Shown: positions 17,658 to 29,344 of the stretch, in pieces
Layout: every line of letters begins with the position of its first letter
Numbering within the stretch: the first letter of the stretch is position 1
Source: Comamonadaceae bacterium
GTDB taxonomy: Bacteria; Pseudomonadota; Gammaproteobacteria; Burkholderiales; Burkholderiaceae_C
DNA: 44,744 nt
Reading direction: 5' to 3'
Assembly: GCA_947442105.1 (NCBI GenBank)
Contig: CANEVH010000032.1
Coordinates: 1-44,744 of the forward strand
The notes under the pieces: model-generated
The model's database searches: none
What the model saw: the letters and a program-made list of their open reading frames with translations, nothing else
What the model was told of the DNA's origin: nothing
Program-made: the position numbers and the translations under genes

Positions 17658-19592
17658 ATGCGTTCTTTTGGCCCTTCAGCCGACTCCCCCCGCCACGCCC
17701 CCCTCGCCTCAGGCGCGGTAGTACCTGCGCCCAGCGGTCTCAAAGCCAGCGACTGGGGCACCTTAAAGCGCCTGTTCCCCTATTTGTGGGCCTACAAATG
17801 GCGGGTGTTGGTTGCACTCTCGTTCATGGTGGGCGCCAAGGTGGCCAATGTGGGCGTGCCTTTGCTGCTGAAAAACCTGGTCGACACCATGACGCCCAAG
17901 CCCGGCGACGTGTCTGCCGTGCTGGTGGTGCCGGTGGCTTTGCTGGTGGCCTATGCGGCGCTGCGTTTAAGCACCTCGCTGTTTGCCGAACTGCGCGACT
18001 TGGTGTTTTCTAAGGCCACCGAGGGCGCGGCGCGCAGCATCTCTTTGGGCGTGTTTCGCCACCTGCACGCCATGAGCCTGCGTTTTCACCTGGACCGCCA
18101 GACCGGTGGCATGACGCGCGATATTGAGCGCGGCACGCGCGCGGTGCATTCGCTGGTGTCGTATTCGCTCTACAGCATCGTGCCCACGCTGATCGAGGTG
18201 GGGCTGGTGCTCACCCTATTGGCGGTCAAGTTTGACGTTTGGTTTGCGGGCATCACTTTGATTGCGCTGGTGCTCTACATCGGCTTCACCATCAGCATGA
18301 CCGAGTGGCGCACGCAGTTTCGCAAGCGCATGAACGAGCTGGACTCCAAAGCCCACACCCGCGCCATCGACTCGCTGCTCAATTTTGAGACCGTCAAATA
18401 CTTCAACAACGAAGAGTTTGAGGCCCGTCGCTACGACGACAACCTGGAGCGCTACCGCCAGGCCGCACTCAAAAGCCAACGCACCCTGAGCATTCTCAAC
18501 GCCGGCCAGCAGCTCATCATCGCTACAGGCCTGGTGGCCATGCTGTGGCGCGCCACCCTGGGCGTAGCTGAGGGGCGCATGACGCTGGGCGACCTGGTGA
18601 TGGTCAACGCCTTCATGATTCAGATCTACATCCCGCTGAACTTTTTGGGAGCCATTTACCGCGAGCTCAAGCAAAACCTGGTGGACCTGGAAAAGATGTT
18701 CACCCTGCTCGAACGTGCGCAGGAAATTGCTGACGCGCCCGATGCCCATGCGCTGGTGCTGGCGCAGGGCGCGGCCAGCGCCAGCGTGCGCTTCGATCGC
18801 GTCAACTTTGCCTACGACCCGGCGCGCCCCATCTTGCATGACATCAGCTTTGACATCCCGGCGGGCAAAACCGTGGCGGTGGTGGGGCCGTCGGGTTCGG
18901 GCAAATCGACGCTGGCGCGCCTTTTGTACCGCTTCTATGAAGTTGGCACATCGCCCCCACGGTCGCCCGCTGCGCGTGGCTCCCTGCCCCCCGAGGGGGC
19001 CGCCGCCGACTTGGGGCGGCCCGGCTTCGGCGGGGGCGGCATTTCCGTGGCGGGCCAAGACATCCGCACACTCACCCAAGCCAGTCTGCGCGCCGCCATT
19101 GGCATCGTGCCGCAAGACACCGTGCTGTTCAACGACACGGTGCAGTACAACATTGCTTACGGTCGCCCTGGCAGCAGCCTGGCCGAGGTGCAGGCTGCTG
19201 CGCGCGCCGCCCACATTGACGCCTTTATTGCCAGTACGCCTGCGGGCTACGACACCATGGTGGGTGAGCGGGGGCTCAAGCTCTCGGGCGGCGAAAAGCA
19301 GCGCGTGGCGATTGCCCGCACCTTGCTCAAAAACCCGCCCATCCTGATTTTTGACGAGGCCACCAGCGCGCTGGACTCGGCCAACGAGCGCGCCATCCAG
19401 GCCGAGCTGGCGCGCGTGGCGCACAACAAAACCACGCTGGTCATCGCCCACCGGCTCTCCACCGTGGTGGACGCGCACATGATTTTGGTGATGGACGCTG
19501 GGCGCATCATCGAGCGCGGCACTCACGCCGAACTGCTGCAAGCCCAGGGCCGCTACGCGCACATGTGGGCGCTGCAGCAAAGTGGGGAATAA
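17658..19592 (+). CDS. Atm1/ABCB7-like ABC exporter (permease-ATPase) with internal repeat insertion
   Basis: 644 aa from the ATG at 17658. A six-helix type I exporter domain (about residues 25-330) contains the Atm1-family signature NFETVKYFNNEEFEARRYD near residue 240, seen in mitochondrial Atm1 and bacterial heavy-metal/thiol-compound exporters. The ATPase domain follows: Walker A VGPSGSGKSTLARLLYRFYE near 410-428, Q-loop IGIVPQDTVLFNDTV near 480, signature LKLSGGEKQRVAIARTL near 540, Walker B ILIFDEATSALDSAN near 563 and the H-loop LVIAHRLSTV near 597. Between Walker A and the Q-loop there is an extra run of about 31 residues rich in Gly, Pro and Ala (residues about 430-461), encoded by a GC-rich repeat. 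Its placement in a surface beta-turn region may be tolerated. No Fe-S genes are adjacent. Confidence 0.88.
   Translation: MRSFGPSADSPRHAPLASGAVVPAPSGLKASDWGTLKRLFPYLWAYKWRVLVALSFMVGAKVANVGVPLLLKNLVDTMTPKPGDVSAVLVVPVALLVAYAALRLSTSLFAELRDLVFSKATEGAARSISLGVFRHLHAMSLRFHLDRQTGGMTRDIERGTRAVHSLVSYSLYSIVPTLIEVGLVLTLLAVKFDVWFAGITLIALVLYIGFTISMTEWRTQFRKRMNELDSKAHTRAIDSLLNFETVKYFNNEEFEARRYDDNLERYRQAALKSQRTLSILNAGQQLIIATGLVAMLWRATLGVAEGRMTLGDLVMVNAFMIQIYIPLNFLGAIYRELKQNLVDLEKMFTLLERAQEIADAPDAHALVLAQGAASASVRFDRVNFAYDPARPILHDISFDIPAGKTVAVVGPSGSGKSTLARLLYRFYEVGTSPPRSPAARGSLPPEGAAADLGRPGFGGGGISVAGQDIRTLTQASLRAAIGIVPQDTVLFNDTVQYNIAYGRPGSSLAEVQAAARAAHIDAFIASTPAGYDTMVGERGLKLSGGEKQRVAIARTLLKNPPILIFDEATSALDSANERAIQAELARVAHNKTTLVIAHRLSTVVDAHMILVMDAGRIIERGTHAELLQAQGRYAHMWALQQSGE
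18944..19040 (+). repeat. GC-rich palindromic repeat inserted in frame in the ABC exporter gene
   Basis: The stretch contains CCCCCGAGGGGG, CCGCCGCCGACTTGGGGCGG and GGCTTCGGCGGG blocks, forming nested hairpins. It encodes residues absent from the usual exporter alignment, where a short turn joins helix 1 after Walker A to the beta-strand ISVAGQDIR. I recognise the motif as like REP elements common between genes in Comamonadaceae, but I could not search for copies. The exact ends are uncertain by several bases; the length must be a multiple of three because the frame is kept. Confidence 0.65.
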
Positions 19593-19694
19593 GCGCCGCT
19601 CCCGCATTGCATCGCCCGACTTGCGCGACTGCGAGACGGGCCAGGCCCCTGTTTCGTTGGCGCAAACCACCGCCGAAGCGGTGCCCAAGTCCCT

Positions 19695-19708
19695 CGTGGC
19701 GCGCCACG
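19695..19708. promoter_or_regulatory. 14-base perfect palindrome upstream of bchN
   Basis: CGTGGCGCGCCACG at 19695-19708 is its own reverse complement and lies about 145 bases before bchN. It could be an operator or merely GC-rich chance. No TGT-N12-ACA (PpsR/CrtJ-type) site was found between the exporter stop and bchN. Confidence 0.2.
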
Positions 19709-19785
19709 CAAAGCAGTGTCTGGTTCAAGCTTTGGCAGGGTAAAACCCTAGGGCGGACCCGCTGATTTCCAGTAAAGTAAGGAGT

Positions 19786-21143
<1,358 letters not shown>

Positions 21144-21152
21144 GGCGAACGC

Positions 21153-22745
21153 ATGCAACTCACCCTGTGGACCTACGAAGGCCCGCCCCACATCGGCGCC
21201 ATGCGGGTGGCTACGGCCATGACCGATGTGCACTATGTGCTGCACGCCCCCCAAGGCGACACCTACGCCGACCTGTTGTTCACCATGATTGAGCGCCTGC
21301 CGCGCCGCCCCCCGGTGACTTACACCACCTTCCAGGCCCGTGACCTGGGCGGCGACACGGCCGAGCTGTTCAAGACAGCCGCGCGCGATGCCCATGAACG
21401 GTTCAAGCCCAAGGCCATGCTGGTGGGCGCGTCCTGCACCGCAGAGCTGATACAGGACGACCCTGGTGGACTGGCGCTGGCGCTCAACCTGCCCATTCCA
21501 GTCGTACCCCTGGAGCTGCCGGCCTACCAGCGCAAGGAAAACTGGGGCGCTTCCGAGACTTTTTACCACTTGGTGCGCGCCTTGGTGCCCAGCGGCAACA
21601 GCCGCGCGCCGATGCCGGGCCGCAGGCCGCTGTGCAATATTCTCGGCCCCACCGCGCTGGGGTTTCGCCACCGGGACGATGTCAAAGAAATCACCGCGCT
21701 GGTGCGCGAGCTGGGGGTGGACATCAACGTGGTGGCGCCGCTGGACGCCAGCGTGGACGACCTGCGCCGCCTGGGCGACGCAGATTTCAATGTGGTGCTC
21801 TACCCCGAACTCGCGCGCACTACCGCGCAGTGGCTGCAACGCCAATGCGGCCAGCCCTTTACCCAGTGCATTCCCTATGGCGTGAATGCCACCCTGGATT
21901 TCATCACCGAGGTGCGCGCACTCGCCGGCTTGCAAGAGAGCGGCACCTCGGTCGGCGACTACGCGCAGGCCTCGCGCGCCAAGTGGTATGCCAAGTCGGT
22001 GGACTCCACCTACCTCACCGGCAAGCGGGTGTTTGTGTTTGGCGACGCCACCCACGCCATCGCTGCTGCGCGCGTGGCCCACCAAGAAATGGGCTTTGAG
22101 GTCGTGGGCCTGGGCACCTACAGCCGTGAGTTTGCGCGCGAAGTGCGCGACGCCGCCAAAGGCTATGGCATTGAGGCCCTGATTACCGACGACTACCTGG
22201 ACGTGGAAGACCAAGTCCGCGCCTTGAACCCCGAATTGCTGCTGGGCACCCAGATGGAGCGCCATATTGCCAAGCGCCTGGGCGTGCCCTGCGCCGTCAT
22301 TTCGGCGCCCATGCATGTGCAAGACTTTCCGGCCCGCTACGCGCCGCAAATGGGCTTTGAAGGCGCCAACGTATTGTTTGACACCTGGGTGCATCCCCTC
22401 ATGATGGGGCTAGAAGAGCACCTGCTGGGCATGTTCCGGGAGGACTTCGAGTTCCATGACGGCGCAGCGCCCTCGCACTTGGGCTCCGGGCATGCCCAGC
22501 GCCCGGCTGCACCCCCACCGCAAGGGCTTGATACGCCTGTGCCCGAGGCGGCGTCCGAGGCCGCAGGTGCCGCCGTGTTAACGGAAAGCATCTGGGTGCC
22601 CGAGGCGGAAAAAGAACTCAAGAAAATTCCTTTTTTCGTGCGCGGCAAAGCCCGGCGCAACACCGAATCCTTCGCACGGGAGCGCGGCATCGCCCGCATC
22701 ACCGTGGAAACCATGTACGAAGCCAAGGCGCACTTCAGCCGCTGA
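21153..22745 (+). CDS. bchB: Light-independent protochlorophyllide reductase subunit B
   Basis: 530 aa. The N-terminus [20 protein letters not shown] is the family hallmark, and Asp36 ([10 protein letters not shown]), the unusual fourth ligand of the NB cluster, is present. The catalytic domain is followed by the low-complexity linker near residues 445-485 ([20 protein letters not shown]) and the C-terminal domain with [20 protein letters not shown]. It works as (BchN-BchB)2, receiving electrons from BchL. It lies 9 bases after bchN and 21 bases before bchL. Linker length varies between species; this one is at the long end. Confidence 0.97.
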   Translation: MQLTLWTYEGPPHIGAMRVATAMTDVHYVLHAPQGDTYADLLFTMIERLPRRPPVTYTTFQARDLGGDTAELFKTAARDAHERFKPKAMLVGASCTAELIQDDPGGLALALNLPIPVVPLELPAYQRKENWGASETFYHLVRALVPSGNSRAPMPGRRPLCNILGPTALGFRHRDDVKEITALVRELGVDINVVAPLDASVDDLRRLGDADFNVVLYPELARTTAQWLQRQCGQPFTQCIPYGVNATLDFITEVRALAGLQESGTSVGDYAQASRAKWYAKSVDSTYLTGKRVFVFGDATHAIAAARVAHQEMGFEVVGLGTYSREFAREVRDAAKGYGIEALITDDYLDVEDQVRALNPELLLGTQMERHIAKRLGVPCAVISAPMHVQDFPARYAPQMGFEGANVLFDTWVHPLMMGLEEHLLGMFREDFEFHDGAAPSHLGSGHAQRPAAPPPQGLDTPVPEAASEAAGAAVLTESIWVPEAEKELKKIPFFVRGKARRNTESFARERGIARITVETMYEAKAHFSR

Positions 22746-22754
22746 CCAACCTAA

Positions 22755-23681
<927 letters not shown>

Positions 23682-23725
23682 AGCGCGCGCTCTGCACCCA
23701 AGCCGCTGCGGTTGCGGCCCTCACC

Positions 23726-24184
23726 CTAGTGCACAAATTGCAGCACCTTGTCCACCCGGGCTTCAAGATCGCGGCCTTCAAAGTGTGTCATATCGCTCAC
23801 CACCGTGTGGCGCAGTGCATTGCCCGCGCTTGGGCTTAAGCGCGGGCGCAACTCGCCCAGCATGGGGCCGGGCGCTATCAGCACCAGCGCGTTGCACTGC
23901 TGCGAGGCCACGCCGTCGTTCAGGTGCGCCGCCAGCAGTTGCGAGAACACCCGCCGCTCTTTGGTGGGCAAATCGGTCTGCGGCTCAAACTGCGTGCCCG
24001 CATGGCCGGTGTGACCGTGGCCCTTGCTGCGGTCGCCGTCTACGGGCTGGTCTTGCCCGTTGCCCAGGGAGTGGGTGCTGGGGTAGACGAAATCGGCCAG
24101 CTCAATCAGTGCCTGCTGGCTGGCCTGGCGCTCAAACACGCGTGCCCGGTGGCTATCCGCTATCAAAACCCAGGTTCGGTTCAT
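23726..24184 (-). CDS. Host-attachment-type protein
   Basis: 152 aa from the ATG at 24184. It opens with WVLIADSHRARVFERQASQQ, typical of the family first named for attachment of Agrobacterium to host cells (PF10116-like), and continues with a His/Asp-rich middle segment GDRSKGHGHTGHAG, then LVLIAPGPMLGELRPRLS and the final LEARVDKVLQF. The fold resembles release-factor domain 2/archaeal Pelota-like proteins, with a role that is not firmly known. It is convergent with bchL (44 bases apart), so it is not part of that operon. Confidence 0.8.
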   Translation of the reverse strand: MNRTWVLIADSHRARVFERQASQQALIELADFVYPSTHSLGNGQDQPVDGDRSKGHGHTGHAGTQFEPQTDLPTKERRVFSQLLAAHLNDGVASQQCNALVLIAPGPMLGELRPRLSPSAGNALRHTVVSDMTHFEGRDLEARVDKVLQFVH

Positions 24185-24794
24185 GGCATGTCCTTTACAA
24201 CAGATTTCCACGCGGCCAAACCTTGCGCCGCATTTCGGCCGCCACCGCCGCGCAGCGCAGCAAGCGCTGTTAAGGTGAAAGTGAGCGAAGCCCCTCGCAC
24301 CACACTCGCATGTGCGCTAAGGCCCTCGCAATCTAAGCCACGTGCCCGCCTTAAAAACTGAGCCACATCAAACGGGCGAACAAGGCTACAGGCTTTTTGC
24401 AGCCAGCGGGCTAGGCGCCCACATATTGATTTTTTGCAGATTGCCCATTGCGGCGCCGGGCTACCCTGCGTGTGGACGTGGTGGCGTGCGTGGCGCGTAA
24501 CTGCCCGTCTTTTCGCCGCGTTCACTCTTTGCATCGGGTCTGTTCCATGGTCACTATCAGCTAATTCCAGCGCAATTGGAGCGACCCGCCTGTAGTGGTC
24601 GGCAAAGCGCTTGGCACGCCGACAGCCCGCACCGCCACCGCCCCTATGGCGGCGCAATATATGCGCCGCAACAGCATGTCTGCGCCCCGCTGGCGTGGTG
24701 GTGGTTCTCCGCTGCGCTGCGAGCGGCGCGGCGCCTGCACGTAAGCGTAATCTATGGGCTGCCGCGTACCCGGCGGCGGCCATAATTTGGCCCT
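24185..24794. other. 610-base gap with no recognisable gene
   Basis: Both flanking genes read away from it, so it must hold two divergent promoters. A 200-codon minus frame overlaps most of the gap but is Arg/Ala-rich with no family resemblance and no clear ribosome binding site; I treat it as compositional. AT-rich patches occur at about 24430-24445 and 24535-24565. A decayed gene cannot be excluded. Confidence 0.5.
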
Positions 24795-25757
24795 ATGGAA
24801 ACCAAATGGCTAGAAGACTTTGTATCGCTCGCAGAAACCCGCAGCTTTAGCCGCTCCGCCCAGTTGCGCCACGTCACCCAACCGGCGTTTTCGCGTCGCA
24901 TCCAGTCGCTAGAAGCCTGGGCCGGCGTGGATTTGGTGGACCGCAGTTCCTACCCCACGCGCCTGACTGCTGCGGGCGCCACACTCTACGAGCAGGCGCT
25001 CGAAGTGCTGCAGTCCCTGCACACCACGCGCGCCATGCTGCGCGGCCACACGGCACCGGGCCAGGACGTGGTGGAGTTTGCGGTCCCGCACACCCTGGCG
25101 TTCACCTTCTTTCCGGCCTGGGTGTCGGCCTTGCGTGACCACTTTGGCCCCCTCAAAAGCCGCCTGATTGCGCTCAATGTGCACGACGCGGTAACTCGCC
25201 TGGTTGAAGGCAGCTGCGATGTGCTGATCGCTTACCACCACCCCTCGCATCCCTACCAGCTGGGCGCCGAGCGTTTTGACATGGTCAGCCTGGGCCAAGA
25301 AATGTTGGCGCCCTACGCCAAAGCGAACGAACGCGGAGCCCCCTTGTTCCAGTTTCCTGGCAAGCCGGGCCAACCCTTGCCCTATCTGGCCTATGCCGAC
25401 GGCGCTTACCTGGGGCACATGGTGGAGCTCATCCTCAAAGACGCCCCCACCGCCATCCACCTTGACCGGGTGTACGAAACCGATATGGCCGAAGGCCTCA
25501 AAGCCATGGCGCTAGAGGGCCACGGCGTGGCCTTTTTGCCCCAAAGCGCAGTGCAAAACGAGCTGTCAGCCCACAAGCTGGTAAGCGCACTGCCACCCGA
25601 GCTAAGCGGTATGCACATCACCATGGAGGTGCGCGCCTACCGCGAGCGCCCCCACCTCAGAGAACTGCTGCGTAACGGTACTGCGCCTCAGCGCGTCAAA
25701 GGTGTGGGTGCGCCCAGCAGCGCGCAGACGCTGTGGGATTATTTGGCGAAGTGTTGA
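24795..25757 (+). CDS. LysR-family regulator, HypT (YjiE/QseD)-like
   Basis: 320 aa. The start METKWLEDFVSLAETRSFSR is nearly that of E. coli HypT, a hypochlorite-responsive LysR protein with Met residues that become oxidised. The HTH at residues 5-60 includes LRHVTQPAFSRRIQSLEAW, and VDRSSYPTRLTAAG follows. The effector domain (90-300) has FFPAWVSALRDHFGP and GHGVAFLPQSAV. Many Met are not conserved here (few seen in the effector domain), so hypochlorite sensing is not assured. It stands alone, between the gap and a gene on the opposite strand. Confidence 0.85.
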   Translation: METKWLEDFVSLAETRSFSRSAQLRHVTQPAFSRRIQSLEAWAGVDLVDRSSYPTRLTAAGATLYEQALEVLQSLHTTRAMLRGHTAPGQDVVEFAVPHTLAFTFFPAWVSALRDHFGPLKSRLIALNVHDAVTRLVEGSCDVLIAYHHPSHPYQLGAERFDMVSLGQEMLAPYAKANERGAPLFQFPGKPGQPLPYLAYADGAYLGHMVELILKDAPTAIHLDRVYETDMAEGLKAMALEGHGVAFLPQSAVQNELSAHKLVSALPPELSGMHITMEVRAYRERPHLRELLRNGTAPQRVKGVGAPSSAQTLWDYLAKC

Positions 25758-25855
25758 GCCGCTGGCTGATCTTCACAAAGCCCGCGCCAGGCTAGCGGCT
25801 CTGCTTAGCATGCGCGGTAACTTGGCCAGCGGCTTTCTAACTTGGAGCGATCTCG

Positions 25856-26437
25856 CTACCTTGCCTTCGCTCCACGGCTCACTGCGGCATAAACACAGGT
25901 ATTTCTGAGGCTGCCCGCAGGGGTGATGCGTTCGTTTTGGAGCACGCCTTCAAGGCGCATTCCAACGCTTGCGCAAACTGCGCGGCTGCCGGTGTTTTCT
26001 TCGTCTGTAAACGCCTCCACGCGCTGCGCACCCAGCGACGCAAACGCGTAGCCCATGAGTGCAGCAAGCGCCTCTTTCGTATACCCCTTGCCAGTGAGGC
26101 TTGATCTGCACCAAAAGCCCACTTCGAACTTTGGGACGTTCCAATTGATGCTGTGAAGGCTGGTGCTGGCGACCCATTTGCCCTCGGCATCGAATGCGAG
26201 ATAGACCAGCGCGGTGCCCTGTGCAAAGCCCGCCGCGCTGTTGCGGCAGAACGACTCGGATACAGCCACAGACGGTTCTTGCATCGCCCACGGCAAGGAC
26301 GCAGGCCACGCCCTCAAGGCGTCCAAACTTTCAACGACTGCCTCGTGGACCAGAGGCCCGTCGCCCTCTCGCGGGCAGCGGAGTAACAGCCGGGCGGTAC
26401 GTAGCTCAGTTTTCAATTGCTGCGGGATAGTGGGCAT
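25856..26437 (-). CDS. GNAT-family N-acetyltransferase (RimJ/RimL-like)
   Basis: About 193 aa from the ATG at 26437 (MPTIPQQLKTELRTARLLLR); an alternative ATG lies at 26443. The opening TARLLLRCPREGDGPLVHEA is typical of RimJ/RimL-type enzymes that acetylate N-termini or amino groups with acetyl-CoA. The acetyl-CoA-binding motif A appears as EVGFWCRSSLTGKGYTKEAL near residue 107, followed by VEAFTDEENTGSRAVCASVG (motif B). The substrate is unknown. The flanks hold a 10-bp inverted repeat (25757-25766/25825-25834). Confidence 0.85.
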   Translation of the reverse strand: MPTIPQQLKTELRTARLLLRCPREGDGPLVHEAVVESLDALRAWPASLPWAMQEPSVAVSESFCRNSAAGFAQGTALVYLAFDAEGKWVASTSLHSINWNVPKFEVGFWCRSSLTGKGYTKEALAALMGYAFASLGAQRVEAFTDEENTGSRAVCASVGMRLEGVLQNERITPAGSLRNTCVYAAVSRGAKAR

Positions 26438-26575
26438 GGGCATTGCGTTTAAACGGCAGACTTTAGGTGTGTTTTAGCGGAGTCGCGCCGTACGTGCTCG
26501 CTTTACAAATACGGCCTAACGCCGCTCGGTGCTGGCTAAGCTTGGTCCCCCGCTTGGGCTTGACATAAGAGAACG

Positions 26576-27055
26576 CTAATTGGCAATTTTCGTTTGCAAG
26601 CAGATAGTTGCGGCATTTTGTTGTGCAAATCGCCGACCATCGAGAACCTGCGTTTTCATTCCGATAGCTTGAACTCTGGCGGCAATTGCTGCTGCTTGCC
26701 CAGTTCTGCCAAAGTACTCAGGATCAAGGATGTATGCATAAACTTTGAGGCCATTGCTCCTAGCCTCTTGTAGAACATCTTCCATTGACAAGCGAACTGT
26801 CGGTTTGGTCGGTTGCAATGCACAGACGACGCCATTGCAACTAGCGTTGCGTGCCGCAGTCTTTAATATCTTCTGCAGTTCCGTCAGCGTCATTGACTTT
26901 TCCTGAGGCGAACTCCCAATCACTTCAATTGTTCGAAGCGTCGCTTGGTCAAGAATAGTTCCTCTGAACTGTCCGTACTTGGCGCCAGTAACGCAGCGGA
27001 TGATGGTTGACTTCCCAGAGTCACGGCCGCCGATGATCGCGATGAAAGGCTTCAT
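26576..27055 (-). CDS. Small P-loop NTP-binding protein, unknown function
   Basis: 159 aa. A clear Walker A motif IIGGRDSGKSTIIR is at residues 6-19, with a possible switch region SSPQEKSMTLTELQ near 50 and a core strand CNGVVCALQPTKP near 75. There is no NKxD-like GTPase motif that I can confirm, so it may be a simple ATPase or KAP/AAA fragment. Its base composition is visibly AT-richer than the flanking genes, suggesting acquisition. Both ends have a CTAAC-type heptamer (26514-26520 and 27081-27087), discussed as a finding. I do not recognise the family. Confidence 0.7.
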   Translation of the reverse strand: MKPFIAIIGGRDSGKSTIIRCVTGAKYGQFRGTILDQATLRTIEVIGSSPQEKSMTLTELQKILKTAARNASCNGVVCALQPTKPTVRLSMEDVLQEARSNGLKVYAYILDPEYFGRTGQAAAIAARVQAIGMKTQVLDGRRFAQQNAATICLQTKIAN

Positions 27056-27417
27056 AGAGGGGTTCCAAATGGTTGGGCTTTACGGTCTAACTTTGATGAG
27101 TCTGAAAAATCACTGGACATTGCCAGCGCTTTGCAGGAAACACCAAATTAGTAGATAAATTTTTGAAATAAGGGTGTGGCGTCGCAATGCTATTCACATT
27201 GGCAAGTTTAACGACACGAGAAAGGCCGTCACTCCAACGGATATCCCCAGCAATGCGGGCTCCGCGTTTCGTAACTTAATCCACCGCACAAACACCAAGC
27301 TGAACCGCGCCTATTCCGGTTCCCCCATTTGGTCTGGTTTCGCCAAACGGTCACCCCCAAACTGTCGCGCCCTGAACCGGGGACAATCAGGCTTGCCCAA
27401 GCCCTCCATCCGTATTT
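27056..27417. other. 362-base gap; composition changes from AT-rich to GC-rich
   Basis: No gene is seen. The part at 27070-27200 is AT-rich and continuous with the P-loop gene; the part nearest pyrC regains the local GC content, so an acquisition boundary may fall around 27230-27290. The pyrC promoter should be in the last 100 bases. Confidence 0.4.
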
Positions 27418-28464
27418 ATGCCCACGACCACGACCCCCGCTACCCTGACCCTCACCCGCCCCGACGATTGGCATGTGCACTTGCGCGACGGCTTGGCCTT
27501 GCAGACGGTGGTGCCGCACACGGCCGCGCAGTTTGGCCGCGCGGTGGTCATGCCCAACCTCAGGCCGCCAGTGACTACCGCGCAGCAGGCCCAGGACTAC
27601 CGCGCGCGCATTTTGGCCGCAGTGCCTGCGGGCGTGGCTTTTGAGCCGCTGATGACGCTGTACCTGACCGACAACTTGCCCCCGGACGAAATCGCCCGCG
27701 CCCAGGCCGCTGGTGTGGTGGCGCTCAAGCTCTATCCGGCGGGCGCCACCACCAACAGTGACGCGGGCGTGACCGACCTGCGCAAAACCTACCCCACCTT
27801 GGAGGCCATGCAGCGCGCGGGCATGCCGCTCTTGGTGCATGGCGAGGTGACAGACAGCGACATTGACCTGTTTGACCGCGAGGCGGTGTTTATTGACCAG
27901 CAGCTCATGCCGCTGCGCCGCGATTTTCCGGGCCTGAAAATCGTTTTTGAGCACATCACCACGCGCGAGGCCGCGCAGTACGTGCGCAGCGCTGGGCCGC
28001 TCACGGCGGCCACCATCACCGCGCACCACCTGCTGTACAACCGCAACGCCATTTTCAAAGGTGGCGTTCGCCCGCATTACTACTGCTTGCCGGTGTTAAA
28101 GCGCGAAACCCACCGGCTGGCGCTGGTGGAGGCCGCGACCAGCGGCTCGCCCCAGTTCTTTTTGGGCACCGACAGCGCGCCCCACGCCGCGCACCTGAAA
28201 GAGCACGCCAGCGGCTGTGCCGGTTGTTACACCGCGCACGCTGCGGTGGAGCTGTACGCCCAAGCCTTTGAAGCCGCAGGTGCGCTGGACCGGCTAGAAG
28301 GCTTTGCCAGCTTTTTCGGCCCCGACTTTTACGCCTTGCCGCGCAACACCAGCACCGTCACCCTGCGCCGTGAAAGCTGGACGCCGCCCGAGGGCTATCC
28401 GTTTGGCGAGGCCGTGCTCAAACCCCTGGGTGGCGGCGAAGCGTTGCAGTGGCGCCTGCGCTAA
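27418..28464 (+). CDS. pyrC: Dihydroorotase, class II
   Basis: 348 aa. It cyclises carbamoyl aspartate to dihydroorotate in pyrimidine synthesis. The metal-binding [12 protein letters not shown] (HxH) is at residues 14-25, the carboxylated lysine lies in [16 protein letters not shown] near 103, the His ligands are in [11 protein letters not shown] near 140 and [11 protein letters not shown] near 178, and the catalytic Asp region [13 protein letters not shown] near 250. Length and motifs match the E. coli-type single-domain enzyme. The DUF3025 gene overlaps its end by 16 bases. Confidence 0.95.
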   Translation: MPTTTTPATLTLTRPDDWHVHLRDGLALQTVVPHTAAQFGRAVVMPNLRPPVTTAQQAQDYRARILAAVPAGVAFEPLMTLYLTDNLPPDEIARAQAAGVVALKLYPAGATTNSDAGVTDLRKTYPTLEAMQRAGMPLLVHGEVTDSDIDLFDREAVFIDQQLMPLRRDFPGLKIVFEHITTREAAQYVRSAGPLTAATITAHHLLYNRNAIFKGGVRPHYYCLPVLKRETHRLALVEAATSGSPQFFLGTDSAPHAAHLKEHASGCAGCYTAHAAVELYAQAFEAAGALDRLEGFASFFGPDFYALPRNTSTVTLRRESWTPPEGYPFGEAVLKPLGGGEALQWRLR

Positions 28465-29222
28465 ACGCCATCGACTGGACCGCCCCCTGGCTGGCGCCCT
28501 GGCAGGCCCAAGGCCAGGCGGTGGCGGCGCAGGTGCTGGCGGGCCAAAGCTGCGCCAGCGCACTCAACGCCATCCATCAAGGTGGCGCGCCCATCGCCCC
28601 GGTGCACTTTGTGCCCCAGCTGGCTTTGCCCGCAGGCGAGGCCTACGAGGCCTTCATCTACCGCAGCCGCCAGGTGCCCACGCGCGACGGCTTGCACGAT
28701 TTTTTCAACGGCCTGTGCTGGCTGCACTTTCCGCACACCAAAACCCGGCTCAATGCGCTGCAGGCCGAGCAAATTGCCCGCAGCGGCGTGCACGGCGTGC
28801 GCGGCCCGGCGCGCGACGGCATTACCGTGTTTGATGAAAACGCCGCCTTTTTGCAGGCGCCGGACGCCCTGTGGCAGGCGCTGGTGGCCAAGGACTGGAC
28901 GCGCTTGTTCCTGACGCTGCGCCCCCTGTGGGCGCAGGCGCAACTGGTGCTGTTTGGCCACGCGCTCTTGGAGAAGCTGGTGCAGCCGCGCAAAAGCATG
29001 ACCGCCCACGTCTACCGCACCCACCCCGGCGCGCCGGGCCTGGCGGCCCTGGACGCCTGGATGGCGCAGGACCTGAGCGCTGACAAACTGGCCGCCAAGC
29101 CTTTTGCCCACTTGCCGGTGCTAGGCGTGCCCGGCTGGTGGGCAGGCAACGCGCAGCCTGCTTTTTACGATGACCCGTCGGTGTTTCGCGCGCCGCGCTT
29201 GCCGGCTGCCGTCAATCCATAA
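28449..29222 (+). CDS. DUF3025 family protein, function unknown
   Basis: 257 aa with a GTG start inside the pyrC end. The conserved core [20 protein letters not shown] near residue 70, followed by [20 protein letters not shown], and the later [12 protein letters not shown] stretch [12 protein letters not shown] define the DUF3025 family. It often sits next to pyrC in betaproteobacteria, and the 16-base overlap here indicates coupling. It has no signal peptide or membrane segment. I know of no function. Confidence 0.88.
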   Translation: MAPALNAIDWTAPWLAPWQAQGQAVAAQVLAGQSCASALNAIHQGGAPIAPVHFVPQLALPAGEAYEAFIYRSRQVPTRDGLHDFFNGLCWLHFPHTKTRLNALQAEQIARSGVHGVRGPARDGITVFDENAAFLQAPDALWQALVAKDWTRLFLTLRPLWAQAQLVLFGHALLEKLVQPRKSMTAHVYRTHPGAPGLAALDAWMAQDLSADKLAAKPFAHLPVLGVPGWWAGNAQPAFYDDPSVFRAPRLPAAVNP

Positions 29223-29344
29223 AGGCCGCAGCGTTTCTGGGCCCAAAAACGGCCCAATTGCTTGTTTTTGACGCGTCCGGCCCTAACATGCGCCTAGAAC
29301 GTCCGCACCGGTTTTCGGGCTTGTTTTCTGTGAAAAGGATTTTT

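Noticed and set aside
24181..24783. 200-codon minus frame in the gap before the HypT-like gene
   Set aside because: Arg/Ala/Gly-rich, no family resemblance, no ribosome binding site; fits GC-driven open frame.
25757..25834. 10-bp inverted repeat after the GNAT gene as an attC site
   Set aside because: Spacing and missing GTTRRRY (reads GTTAGAA) do not fit; could be a weak hairpin only.
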